Below are positions 9,794-19,713 of a DNA stretch of 27,572 nt, piece by piece. The DNA is from Heterobasidion occidentale (lineage: Eukaryota; Basidiomycota; Agaricomycetes; Russulales; Bondarzewiaceae). Within the stretch, counting starts at the first letter, position 1. Each line of letters begins with the position of its first letter. Location of the stretch: NCBI GenBank assembly GCA_039111635.1, contig JBCAQO010000086.1:1-27572 (forward strand), given 5' to 3'. The translations under genes were made by a program, and so were the position numbers. The notes beneath the pieces are model-generated. The model saw only the letters and a program-made list of their open reading frames with translations. It was not told the origin of the DNA and ran no database searches.

Positions 9794-10467
9794 TCCGGTG
9801 ACGTACATCATCCGATCTGGATCGAGCGCCTCACACAAACAAGCAAGCAAGCCTATCCCCCAAACAAGCTTCGCCTCGCCTACGAGGAAAGCACCAAGCA
9901 TTATGCATTAAGGCCAAGCAGCCGCCCGATCCGACTAAACTTTCCACATGCCCTGCTTGCCACCAGTTCGAGCCCGTCGGAGCCCAGATCCGGCGGCGTG
10001 CCGGACCCGAAGGCGGTCTCATTGCACTCTAATATCTGGGTGCGGAGCGCGGGGGCACGGCGCACCAACGGCGCAAGCGAAGCGTGGGGACGTCGCGAGC
10101 CGATTCGGGGCTGCTGCATGATACAGCGTCAAGTTGATGATGACGAAGAAGTCAAGTTACAGTACTGTACAGTAATGGCACGTAAGCGCGAGTTCATGGT
10201 CCATCCGCCCGGCGGACGACGAGTTTGGGTAGACGACTGGTAGACGTCCCCGATCCGGCGTCCTGACCGCGCGCGTGTCTCACATGAAGCCCGAACAAGA
10301 GCGCGCGCGCGCACGGACGAAAACACGATTACTATACAGGACAAACAAAGCAGCAAACGAACAGTGGTGAAAGAAAAGAAAAGAAAAACGCCCCGAACAA
10401 ATGCAGCAGCGATGTGAATACACGAAGTTCGGAGAGCCACGAGAGCCAACCACACCACCGCCGGCTT
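9794..10467. other. Intergenic; no supported gene
   Basis: An open frame extends over 9749-10243 (plus) but has neither recognisable domain nor convincing coding character. A GCGC-rich stretch lies near 10307-10319 and an A/G-rich stretch near 10370-10387, probably in the 3' region of the next minus-strand gene. I see no RNA gene. Confidence 0.5.
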
Positions 10468-11771
10468 CTAATCAGCCTTGACGCGCTCGTACCCCTGCCC
10501 CGCCGCCACCGCCCCGCCGCCGGCCCCACCCCAGCCAAACCAGCTCCCCCGCCTCTGCGCCGCCTGCGCCGGGGCCTGCACCTCCTCCCCGTCGCTCGGC
10601 ACCTCCACCTCCTCGAACCGCCCCGCCCCATGGTTGCCGTTCCCGCCGCTCGCGCTCCCGCCGCTACTGCTGCCCCGCTCGCGCAGCTCCGCCTCGAACC
10701 CGCGCACCCGCACCGGCGACCCCTCCGCGCTCGGCACCGCGCTCTCCCCGCCGCCCACGTCGTACCCCTCCACCCCAAGCGCCGCCAGCTCCGCCTCCAG
10801 CTGCCGCCTCTTCCTCTCCCGCTCCGCTGCTTCCGTCCTCCCAGCCCCAGCCCCAGCCCCAGCCCCAGCCCCAGCTCCAGCTCCCGATGCCGACGCGGAC
10901 GCGGACGCGGCGCGCCCCTCGCCGAGCGCTCGATCGCTGTCGCCGGCCGACGCAGCAGCGCCCTGCCGCAGCATCGCCGCGCCCGTCGCGACGATCGCGG
11001 GGCCGTACGTGCGCCAGAGCCCGCCGAGCATCGCGACGGGGCCCGACACGGGGTCGCCCAGCGACGGCGGCGGCGCCGCGGTGCGACCCGCCCCTACTCC
11101 CGCCCCTACTCCCGCCGGCGCCGATTCCGCCAGATCCGCAGCGGCGGAGCTCGAGGCGGCGGCGGCGACGGCGTCCCAGAGGGCGCGGGCGCGGGCGTGT
11201 ACGAAGGCGTAGACGCGCGTGCGGAGGGAGGCGACGGCGGCGTCTATTTGGGGCTCGTGTGCTGCGAGGAAGGGGTGGAGGTGGGCGCGGTAGAGGTACG
11301 AGGAGCCGCGGGTCTGCGGGAGGGCGAGGTAGAGGAGGAAGAGGGTCTTGAGGGGGAAGTAGAATGGGATCCTGCGGGGCGGGGCGACGGGGCGGGATGT
11401 AGTATGGTTGTGGGGTGGGATGGAATGGAAGGAGGGAGGGATCGTCGTCGATGGGGTTTGTCAGCGAGTATGGGGACGAAGGGATGCGGGCGGGGACTGA
11501 CCAGGACACGAGCCACTCGGCGACGTACTCGACGCCGACGATGCAGCCGAGGACAGACCAGTACATCAGCCAGCGCTCGAGGTCCTCCTCGGACGCGGGG
11601 CGCTGGGACAGCGTCTTGTACGACGCGTAGCCCGGGTAGAGGAAGGCCACGACCGAGCTAAAGCGCGCGGCGGCGCGAGTTGGTCAGCCCCCGCCCCTTG
11701 TACCGCGCCAGCCAGCACGGGCGTCGAGGAGCGCACCTGACGATCCGAGAAGTGAAGTAGAGCAGAAACAT
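10468..11771 (-). CDS. REEP/TB2-DP1-HVA22 family ER membrane-shaping protein
   Basis: Exons 11771-11737, 11657-11502 and 11371-10468 (introns 79 and 130 bp) give 364 aa. The start is the ATG followed at once by FLLYFTSRIV, as in REEP1-4 proteins, which lack an N-terminal extension. The TB2/DP1/HVA22 domain spans about 12-100: FLYPGYASYKTL, then WLMYWSVLGC, then SWIPFYFPLKTLFLLYLALP, then GSSYLYRAHLHPFL, with paired hydrophobic hairpins. The family bends tubular ER membrane and in higher forms links ER to microtubules. The C-terminal 230 residues are Ala/Gly/Ser-rich with a basic helical stretch (AERERKRRQLEAELAALG) and no recognised domain. This makes it about twice the length of yeast Yop1. 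It shares a divergent upstream region with the BAH-PHD gene. Confidence 0.9.
10840..10885 (-). repeat. CCCCAG hexanucleotide repeat coding an Ala-Gly run
   Basis: About seven near-perfect CCCCAG units on the plus strand encode alternating Gly-Ala in the C-terminal tail of the REEP-like protein. The period is 6 bp, so unit changes keep frame. Confidence 0.85.
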
Positions 11772-12218
11772 CGTCGTTGCGGGTTCAGGCGCAGAGAAGG
11801 ACTCCTGTTGCGAGGGTCGCTACTCCTGAGTCGGCGGGCAGAGGGTAAAGTGTAAGGTAGACAGTGCTCCACAGAGGAGCGTGTAGAGAGAGAGAGATGG
11901 TGTAGATAGATGGGGGGAGAGGAGGCAGAGGGGAATGGATGGTCGCCGCGTGTGTTATGGACGGAGGGCTGGATGAGTACGTCAACGGTCGCGGCCATGG
12001 CCATGCACGCTGCCTAATTGGGCCGCATCGGCCCTTCGATCGCCGTCGCGTGGTTCTGCGCGCAGTGGGCTCCCTCCCCGATCCACCCCACGCGTTTCTT
12101 TCACTCTCGTCGTTCTGTCTTTCCCCAGCAGCGCGACAATCCCAGCATCTCATTATTTCGCGTGTGCGCCTCCGCGACACCATATTTTATATATTGCACC
12201 CAGCTCGCTCGTCCCAAA
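11772..12218. promoter_or_regulatory. Divergent promoter region between REEP-like and BAH-PHD genes
   Basis: The two start codons are 447 bp apart and point outwards. Visible elements are a (GA)n stretch at about 11885-11895, an ATTGG (inverted CCAAT) at 12016-12020, overlapping GGCCATGGCCATG palindromic sequence near 11993-12005, and a TATA-like ATTTTATATATTG at 12184-12196, about 25-35 bp before the plus-strand ATG. The last is close to the ATG for a TATA box, so it may instead mark the transcript leader. Confidence 0.45.
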
Positions 12219-13885
12219 ATGCCACGCGCCAAGTTCCGCCTCACGCGCAAGAAGAAATCCAAGGCTAAACACCCCGCCGCCCTCATCACAGACAAAGAAT
12301 GGCTCACCCTCACCAAGAAGAAATACTTCGACCGTGAGTCCCCCACGCGTCGCGTCCATCCCCGCCTCCCCCTCCCTCTCCACGCTAAACTACACGCCGC
12401 GCTGACGATCGCCCAGTCGGCAGCCCTCCCCACCAAGTCCGCGTCCACGTCGGCGACAAGTAAGCACGTCGCACCCCTTGGCCTCGCAGCCACGCGCCCG
12501 CCGCTCACCCCCTCGGACCGCCCCGCGCCGCGCCGCAAAAACAGCATCCTCATCCTCGGCCAGGGCATGTCCCCGACGTCCTCCTACTTCGCCCACGAGC
12601 TCTGGGTCGGCCGCATCCTCGAGCTCGCACGACGCCGGCCGCTCACGCGCCCCGTGCAAGACCCCGCGGTAAGCATCCGCCCCGCCGTGCTGCCGCCCCT
12701 CTTCTTCTCTCCCTGTGTGTGTGTGTGTGTGTGTTCACCGCGCGTCTGACGCGCCCCCGTCGCGCGTCGCGTCGCGTCTCGGGCGCCCGTAGGTCTGGGC
12801 CAAGGTCCAGTGGTACTACTCCGGCGCCGACGTCGCCAACGACACCGACACCGAGTGAGTCTCCCACGATCCTTTCCATCCTACAGACCGCCTCGGCCGT
12901 CCACGCTAACGCCGCCGCCGCCGCCGCACACGTCCAAAAAAGCCCCGCCAACGTCCAGGCCAGCTGCGGCCGCTACGAGCGCCTGCGCGCCGACGAATCC
13001 GACTACGACTACGTCGCGCACACCTCGTTCAACGGTGCGTCCTCCGCCGCGCCTCTCCCCGCCCGCGACGGCTGACTGACGGCGCTGCATGTCAAAGGCC
13101 CCGCGAAGGTCATAGAGTACCGCGAGGCGGACATCGACCAGCCCCAGATCGCCGACGGCGAATTCTACGTCCGTCGCGCCTACTCCCACCTCTCCAAACG
13201 CGCCACCGTGAGTCCCCACCCCGCCCCCTCCCTCTCCCTCCCTCTCCTGTCGACCTCACACCCCTCCCGCCCCCAGCCGAAACTCAAAGACCTAGTCTCC
13301 TGCACCGCCGCCTGCAACACCGTCTACAACCCCGACGACGCGCCCCATGCACTTCTGCCCCAAGCCCGCCTGCCGCCGGTGGTTCCACCGCGACTGCCTC
13401 GAGCACACCGAGTCGCACGACGCGCACGGCTCGATCGACACGCACGCGTTCAACCTCCTGCGCTCAGATCCAGACAGTGACGACCCCTTCCCCCTGCCGC
13501 CCCCCTCCTCGCGGGAGAAGCACCCCGGCAAGGGCGCGTCGTGGACCCTCGCCGCGCTCCCCGCGAAGCTGCGCGAGGCCGCCGCGCAGCAGATGCTCAA
13601 GGGCGTCCGCCCTACGGCCTCGTCGGCAACGCGCAGCCCATCGCCGCCGCGCGCCGCCTCGTCTACGCGTGCCTGCGCGCGCGCGCGCCCGGCGACGTGA
13701 AGGCGGCCAGGGCCGCGCTCGACGAGTGGATGGAGCGCGTGGACTGCACCGACGTCGAGGGCATGCTCGCGAACGGCGGGGGCTCGCCGGAGGCCGTTGG
13801 GGGCGCGCGGTCTGACTGCGGCGGCGAGAGCCCCCGGCTTTATTTCGTGGCGCTTTTTTGTCCGTTGTGCGGAGGTGCCATTTGA
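12219..13885 (+). CDS. BAH domain plus PHD-finger chromatin protein, with two 1-bp frame breaks
   Basis: Exons 12219-12333, 12417-12459, 12545-12668, 12793-12854, 12943-13034, 13098-13207, then from 13277. Introns are 63-124 bp and the first six exons give 182 residues in frame. After a basic N-terminus (KFRLTRKKKSKAKH), the BAH-like region includes VRVHVGDNILIL, ELWVGRILEL, VWAKVQWYYSGAD, YERLRADESDYDYV and DGEFYVRRAYS. A PHD-like zinc module follows (SCTAACNTVYNP, then MHFCPKPACRRWFHRDCLE), as in mushroom BAH-PHD proteins that read histone marks. The module is split by one extra C in the CCCC run 13343-13346. A compensating missing C near 13610-13612 returns to the original frame (LVGNAQPIAAARRLVY). 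Both breaks lie in C-runs in very GC-rich DNA, so sequence error is more likely than decay. The 3' end at 13885 is uncertain. Confidence 0.8.
12714..12734 (+). repeat. (TG)n microsatellite in intron 3 of the BAH-PHD gene
   Basis: Ten TG units plus a T lie inside the 124-bp intron 12669-12792, in the transcript as (UG)n between donor and acceptor. It is the longest intron of that gene. Confidence 0.9.
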
Positions 13886-14062
13886 TACCACATACCTTTG
13901 CGATTCACGAGAGGGTCTTTTCTTGGTCGAATTTACCTTGCGATTTCTTGTATGAAGAGTTCTTACGGGGGGCGGTGACGATCCTGTCCTGGTAGATGAC
14001 TGTGCGATTGGAGATACACCCGTCGCTACAATGAAGAGATAGCAATACATCGTCGCGCGCGC

Positions 14063-16126
14063 CTACGGCTTCTCCGCTCTCGCCGCGAGCTTCTGATCCA
14101 GCTTCGCCTGGAGAATGCGGGAAGGACGTCAGCGCCGGCTGGTCCGTCGCGGCGGGTAGAAGAGCGCCACGCACCTTGACGGCGTCCATGTACACGTCGG
14201 TCACGACCCAGTGCTCGCGGCGCATCGCCTTGCCGTGGATCGCGAGCGCGAGGTCCTTGGTCATGACGCCGTCCGCGTCGATCACCTCGATGCACGCCGC
14301 CTCGAGGTCGCGCGCGAACGCGGCGAGCTCCGCGTGCGCGTCGAGCTTCGCGCGGTGCAGCAGCCCGCGCGTCCACGCGAAGATGGACGCGACCGGGTTC
14401 GTGGAGGTCTCGTTGCCCTTCTGGTACTCGCGGTAGTGCCGCGTGACCGTGCCTGCGCGTGCACACGCACAAAAACATCAGCGAGCGTTCAGAGGAGAGC
14501 GCGGGGGACGCGGCACGCACCGTGCGCGGCCTCGCTCTCGATGACCTGTCCGTCCGGGGTGATGAGCTCGCTCGTCATCATCCCGAGGCTGCCGAAGCCC
14601 TGCGCGAGGATGTCCGACTGCACGTCGCCGTCGTAGTTCTTCGTTGCCCAGACGAACCCGCCGGAGGACTTGATCGCCTGCGCGACCATGTCGTCGATCA
14701 GGCGGTGCTCGTAGTAGATGCCCGCGGCCTCGAACTGGGGCTTGTATTCCCTGCGGGCACGGGGGCGGGCGGGGGGGTCAACACGCGGCGAGAAGGAAAG
14801 GGAGAGGGAGAGGGGGGACGCACGACTCGTAGATCTCCTGGAAGATGTCTTTGAAGCGGCCGTCGTATTTCTTGAGGATCGTGTTCTTCGTCGACATGAA
14901 CTGAAGCACCTCACACCTGAGCGACGGGTCTCGAGGGGATGAGGAGGAGAGAGGACCGTACGAGGGGCATCTTCTTCGCCAGCGCCATTTTGAACGACGA
15001 GTGCGCAAAGCCCGTGATCGACTACAGCGCCGGCGTCAGCGAGATCGTCGCGCGTCGCGCACACAACGAACAGGGACGACACGCACCTCGTCAGTGTTGT
15101 ACATCGCCATCGCCACGCCCCTGCCCTGGAAGTCGTACACGTCGAGCGTCGTCGACGCGGCGCCGTCCGCAGGCGTATACACGAGCTGCAGCTTCCCCGG
15201 CCCCGGCGCGACGAAGTCCGTCGAGCGGTACTGGTCGCCGAACGCGTGCCGCCCGATCACGATGGGGTTCACCCAGCCCGGTATCGGCCGCGGGATGCGC
15301 TCGAGGATGATCGGCTCGCGGAAGACGGTGCCGCCGAGGATGTTGCGGATCTGCGGGTGATGCCTCAGCGACGGGACGGGGGAACGAGGCGGGGAGCGCA
15401 CTGACGGTCCCGTTCGGGCTGCGCCACATCTGCTTGAGCTTGAACTCCTTCACGCGCGCCTCGTCGGGCGTGATCGTCGCGCATTTGATGCCGACCTTGT
15501 GCTCGAGGATCGCGTTGGCGGAGTCGACCGTGATCTGGTCGTTTGTCTGCCCGCGGGGGTATCAGCGCGACCCTGTGGGCAGAAAGGAAATGACGGGGGC
15601 TCACGGCGTCGCGGGCCTCTAGACCGAGGTCAAAGTATTTGATGTCCAGTTGTAGATAAGGAAGGATGAGCTGCGATGCGGCGTTTGCGCGTGAGGGTTC
15701 GAGGGCGGGCCTGCGGAGAAATAGGAGACGACGCACCTCCTCGCGGATTTTCTTCCAGATGATGCGCGTCATCTCGTCGCCATCGAGCTCGACGACGGGG
15801 TTCTTCACGACGATCTTGTGGTCTGAGGGAATCTTGTGGTCTGCAGCCCCATTCCCGAAAATACGCGAAACCGCCCGCAGAAGCAAGGAAACAGAGCAAA
15901 GCACCGAGTTGTGCCGGAGCGCCGCAGACAGGCAGCGAAAACGTCGATCCAAAGCTGGTCAGCGCCGTCCACCGAACTCCCTCAGAAAAATATGACACTC
16001 ACGCATTGAAACGAAACTGGTAGCAAATCCTCTGCTCAGAGCTTGCTGCTGGCGGCGGATATGGCAGGGCGGAACCAAGGCGGTCCATCCGCGGGGCAGG
16101 CGGACGACCATGCGGGAGAGCATCAT
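14063..16126 (-). CDS. IDP1: Isocitrate dehydrogenase [NADP+], mitochondrial
   Basis: It catalyses oxidative decarboxylation of isocitrate to 2-oxoglutarate with NADP+. Exons: 16126-16003, 15840-15737, 15670-15605, 15546-15406, 15350-15087, 15021-14962, 14900-14824, 14750-14521, 14452-14175, 14107-14063, giving 462 aa (456 if the second acceptor at 15822 is used). The first 40 residues are Arg-rich, free of acidic residues and contain LSRGFATS, a typical mitochondrial presequence with a cleavage site. Family landmarks are [27 protein letters not shown] (141-152), GRHAFGDQY (178-186), [23 protein letters not shown], and the IDH/IMDH signature [20 protein letters not shown] (317-336), then [17 protein letters not shown]. 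Length fits the family. The C-terminus AEKP has no peroxisomal SKL. It converges on the BAH-PHD gene, 177 bp between stops. Confidence 0.97.
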
Positions 16127-16599
16127 GTGAAAAAAATGATACAGGTAAGCTCGCCGGAGAGAGGGCCTTGCACGGTGCAGCCTGCACAACGATGGCGACG
16201 ACGGCGGCGGCGAGGAGGTTGTGGATAGAGAGCAGGCTGCTCGCTGGCGATTTTGCCTTCCTTCGGCGTCCCGGCGGCTCACGCTGCTGCGTCTCGCTCG
16301 GCCGAAGCCGTCGCCGACGACGTTCATCATCCCATGACCTGCTTTCTAGGCCGTGTCTCTCCCATAACGAGTAACGATGCTGGCGGTGCGTCTGGATTGT
16401 CACATAAACCTACACAAGCGTACTAATACACAGGTCAGGAGGTAATCATACGAGAGCTTCGAAGCACAACCATATAGGTACAGACGGTGCGTGAGAGTTG
16501 AGTATTATCAGAGGAACTACCGAACAGGCTTGGCGTATCTGGAATTCGTTACACAAACAATATCGCTGCAAAGCCCAGAGAATTCCAGTGAAAAGTCAG
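16127..16599. other. Intergenic region upstream of isocitrate dehydrogenase
   Basis: This holds the promoter of the minus-strand IDP1 gene and the 3' flank of the minus-strand F-box gene. I see no TATA box at a convincing distance and no gene. Open frames over 16043-16374 are antisense to the possible IDP1 leader and lack coding character. Confidence 0.5.
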
Positions 16600-18009
16600 C
16601 TAATGCAGGGACAAAAGACGGTCATGCGGCATAACGGCAAACGACAATCCTTGGTCCTCCAACGCTCTCATCCGTGCGCATTCGGCGGGTGCGTCATTCT
16701 CCATGGCCTCCATCTTCTTCCCGCCGAATCGGAGCGTCCTGAGCCGAGTGATCGCACCGCCATCGGCGTCGACTGCATTCGCGGGCAGCGAGGCGCGCGA
16801 TTCGGCCATGTCCAGGAAATTCGCGTACGATGCCTCCGGATTCACACCGTCGTCCTTCCAGATGTCATCCTCGTACTTCTGTCCGATCTCCAGCTCTCGC
16901 AACCTCAGATTCTGGCCGGATATCAAGCGTCCGTCAGGGGAAAACTTCAACGTGAGGCGGTCCATTAGGACGTCGGAGACTAGGCAGGTTGAGATCGACG
17001 TGAGGTTTGGCAGGGTGGCGAGAATGTCGGCCAGGTCGTCGTCGCATTTCCAGTCGAAGAGATGGACGTCGAATATCTCCATCGAATGGGTGCTGTGTGA
17101 AAGCACGCGGCGGAGTGCCGGCCATGGAGGCGGAAGGAATATCTCTGACCTCCTGAAATCCCTCAGAATATGGATGAGCAGGTGCTGTAGCTCCCGAAAT
17201 TCAAAAGCATCCAGGAGCAGTTGGCAAACCCCCCGTACATGCGTTTTGATCATCAAAAACTGCAAATGATGCATGACTAGAGGAGGGAACACAGCGCCCT
17301 CAAGGTCCCAGATGAGATCAATGCGTGAATCTGCAAAATTGAGATCCAGGGAGGTGAGGTTACTGCACCGCGATAACATATCGACCGTGTCAGGAATGCT
17401 GGCGGGATGATATGGACGCAGCGAAAGGTGCGTCAAATTCATCCAAGGTAACGTCCACTGTGTAGATGCGCAGCACATGACTACTTCCCGAAGTCGAGGG
17501 GCATGGCATAAGAGGTCCGAAAGAGAATCTATTTCACTCGAATTTATATTTTCAGCCCATTGTTTGAAGATGAATCTGGATAGGATGGACTGCTGTCCGT
17601 CTGGGTGACGGGATAATAAGCTCAATGCGACTGTGGTGTCCAGAACGATGACACACGCCCAACGATGAGCGTGAGCGACCAGCATGTCGAAGCAGGCCTC
17701 TGTGTATTCTCCAACATCAAGGGCATAGATGGTGATGGTGAGAGGAAAGCAAGTAGAACGAGCAAGCCAAGATCCAAGTGTCTGTTTGGCAGACGACGCT
17801 TCTTGGGGTGGCCCGATATAGATATTGGACCATAATTGAGGAGTGTCCAGAGCGATATCCCGCCATCTCTTGCAGACCGTTGTCAAGAGGGTAGGCACAT
17901 TGCGTAACTTGAATAGATCCAAATCATCCGTGCTGTCGAATAGGCGGGGGAGGCAGTGGACGAAGATCTTAGCGATGATCTCGGTAGGAAGTCGCAATGT
18001 GCTGTCCAT
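16600..18009 (-). CDS. F-box protein, agaricomycete-expanded type, single exon
   Basis: The 469-aa frame is uninterrupted. It opens with a short F-box-like motif: RLPTEIIAKIFVHCLP (about 6-21), TTVCKRWRDIALDTPQLWSNI (about 43-63). F-box proteins bind Skp1 and select targets for SCF ubiquitin ligases. The rest is a weak leucine-rich solenoid: LREVVMC, LTHLSLRPYHP, NLTSLDLNF, LQHLLIHIL, PALRRVLSH, LPNLTSIST. Mushroom genomes hold tens to hundreds of such genes. The same frame stays open for about 25 codons before the ATG, so an upstream exon with the coiled-coil often seen before the F-box is possible; I chose the first ATG next to the motif. Confidence 0.88.
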   Translation of the reverse strand: MDSTLRLPTEIIAKIFVHCLPRLFDSTDDLDLFKLRNVPTLLTTVCKRWRDIALDTPQLWSNIYIGPPQEASSAKQTLGSWLARSTCFPLTITIYALDVGEYTEACFDMLVAHAHRWACVIVLDTTVALSLLSRHPDGQQSILSRFIFKQWAENINSSEIDSLSDLLCHAPRLREVVMCCASTQWTLPWMNLTHLSLRPYHPASIPDTVDMLSRCSNLTSLDLNFADSRIDLIWDLEGAVFPPLVMHHLQFLMIKTHVRGVCQLLLDAFEFRELQHLLIHILRDFRRSEIFLPPPWPALRRVLSHSTHSMEIFDVHLFDWKCDDDLADILATLPNLTSISTCLVSDVLMDRLTLKFSPDGRLISGQNLRLRELEIGQKYEDDIWKDDGVNPEASYANFLDMAESRASLPANAVDADGGAITRLRTLRFGGKKMEAMENDAPAECARMRALEDQGLSFAVMPHDRLLSLH

Positions 18010-18090
18010 GGAGCGATCTCGAAGATAATGAGGTTGGGTGTGCTTGTCAATGTTCAGCTCGAGCTGGTTGGAGGAGGTTCAACACAACGT

Positions 18091-18381
18091 TCACCGACAG
18101 ATCACTCGATGTGAGGTCGCGACGAGGTTCAGGGCAACTTGGACGCCGCTGTCTCGAAAGGGAAATAAGCCAGGTCCATGCCATGTGTCTTGCGGACCAA
18201 TCGAGAAAATAGGACCTGAATCCAGTCTGAATTCACGCAAACAGTCATCTTCTATCTGCTGTGCGTCGAACGCACCTCTGTGTACGACGACATCTCTAGA
18301 GATTCCGCTTTTATCATCATCGATTATCTTGAACTCACTGCTTGCGATGTTCTGAATCCGGAACATCATATCAGAGGACAT
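18091..18381 (-). CDS. Small ORF of unknown function upstream of the F-box gene
   Basis: A 96-aa frame starts with a true ATG (MSSDMMFRIQNIASS) and has balanced composition (GISRDVVVHRGAFDAQQIED). No domain is recognised. It lies 81 bp upstream of the F-box start on the same strand. It could be a small gene, a 5' piece of the F-box gene or chance. An overlapping frame continues past its stop (DLTSSDLSVNVVLNLLQ), hinting at a 1-bp break. Confidence 0.3.
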   Translation of the reverse strand: MSSDMMFRIQNIASSEFKIIDDDKSGISRDVVVHRGAFDAQQIEDDCLREFRLDSGPIFSIGPQDTWHGPGLFPFRDSGVQVALNLVATSHRVICR

Positions 18382-19713
18382 GGTGGTGGCCAGCTAACAA
18401 TACTAATAGAGTTGCACACGAATCTTTAGGTTTTGACATCGAGCAAGATGCCTCGCAGGTTCTCATGAGGAAAGGGCTCATAGCTCAACGACTTTGAAAA
18501 CTCGCAACAGTTCTGGGCCTTTGGCAGACAGCAAGCCTCTTTTCAGTCTCTCGTCTCTTCTTCAAGCTGGTCTAGGTGTTGCAATTATACTGCAATTGTG
18601 GACCTGGCGGGATCACTATGCTGTTACTCTCTTCCTTTCGTCCTTCAGTGCTCGCCTCAAGCTGGCTCCACCGCGCCCACATGGCGGTGTACATCCAGAG
18701 CCCCTCTTTGACCGTCTATCCCTCTCTTTCATTTCCCAGAATAACGTCGCTCGCTTGTGACTGTCCACGGAAGAAGCCTTGCTCACTGACATCTGCCTCG
18801 CGTCCGTCCGTCTCGATTTTGCAATAGGGCTAGGGCAACTGACTTTAGACTCACGTGTGAGGCTTTGATCGCGTCGCTCGTCGACAACAGATTCTCGTGC
18901 GCTTTCTTCAGTCCAACCTCCAATGCTAGGTCATGAATATACTCAGTCGGCGGAGGTCATACCCGGGATCTCTTCTGGCAGTACGAAGCGCATATTGTGT
19001 TCTTTCTCTGTTGCTCAGAGATCTGCAATATGAAGGGCACGAAGGTCAGGCCAGGAGGCCCTTCCGGGGTTAGGTACGTCGCAAGGACCAGAACTCGCAC
19101 ACAGCATCACAATCTCGGCGCAGCGACTAAAGCGAAGGTGTGCAATGCTCTTTATGGGTCTCATAGTGTTCGGTCATCTTGATGACGGTTCTTGAGATAA
19201 GGCCTTTGGAAGAGCTGTTGACCGGTCTCCTTGTAGGCATTTCGATTATTTATCGAAACACAAATTCCCCCATCTCATGGTCTTGGACATCAAGGGACTC
19301 AACAACACCTCGGAAGAACCAGGACGAAGTATCTATAGCCCTTCTTTCTCTCAATTTGTCCTTACAAAATAATATCTGCCCTACATGTAAGCAACCTGGC
19401 TTCACCTTCGCTTGGGGTGCCACCGATGACTTCACCGCTCCCTTGATGCATCCGCCATATGATTTAGATGATGGGCCTGGCCACACAAGCATTGCCACTT
19501 TGCGAATTGACTCTTTTGGCCATCCCTTACACCGACAGTTTCCAATTCTCTGAGGCAAATGTCCAACACCGATCGCCGCCAGGATGCGCGTGCGTGCAGT
19601 TTCTCTCTATCACCATGGCCTCTGTGGCCAACAGCATTATAAAATACATGTATCACAGTGGTACGCCCTCCCGATAGCACATCTTCATCTTATCATCTCC
19701 TCCCCTCTGAATA
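18382..19713. other. Region without a confidently supported gene
   Basis: Both strands are open over about 19180-19558: plus 124 codons with CPTCKQPG, minus 102 codons. Neither has a recognisable domain, start context or clear splice partners. A minus-strand piece near 18880-18990 reads MRFVLPEEIPG and, after a 39-bp GT-AG gap, ALEVGLKKAHENLL, but no continuation was found. These may be fragments of decayed genes. Confidence 0.35.

Noticed and set aside
9749..10243. 164-codon plus-strand open frame
   Set aside because: It starts inside the GATAT array and shows no recognisable domain, repeats or splice context.
10414..11661. 415-codon plus-strand open frame
   Set aside because: It is antisense to the REEP-like gene. 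High GC removes stops, and its Arg/Pro/Ala-rich product has no domain.
12018..12218. In-frame extension upstream of the BAH-PHD start
   Set aside because: The open frame crosses the promoter and TATA-like box; the ATG at 12219 begins the conserved-looking basic N-terminus.
13292..14050. 252-codon minus-strand open frame
   Set aside because: It lies antisense to the BAH-PHD exons, whose zinc motif and splice chain are clearly the real coding strand.
19179..19558. Opposed open frames on both strands
   Set aside because: Neither has start context, domain or splice partners; no choice of strand can be justified from sequence alone.
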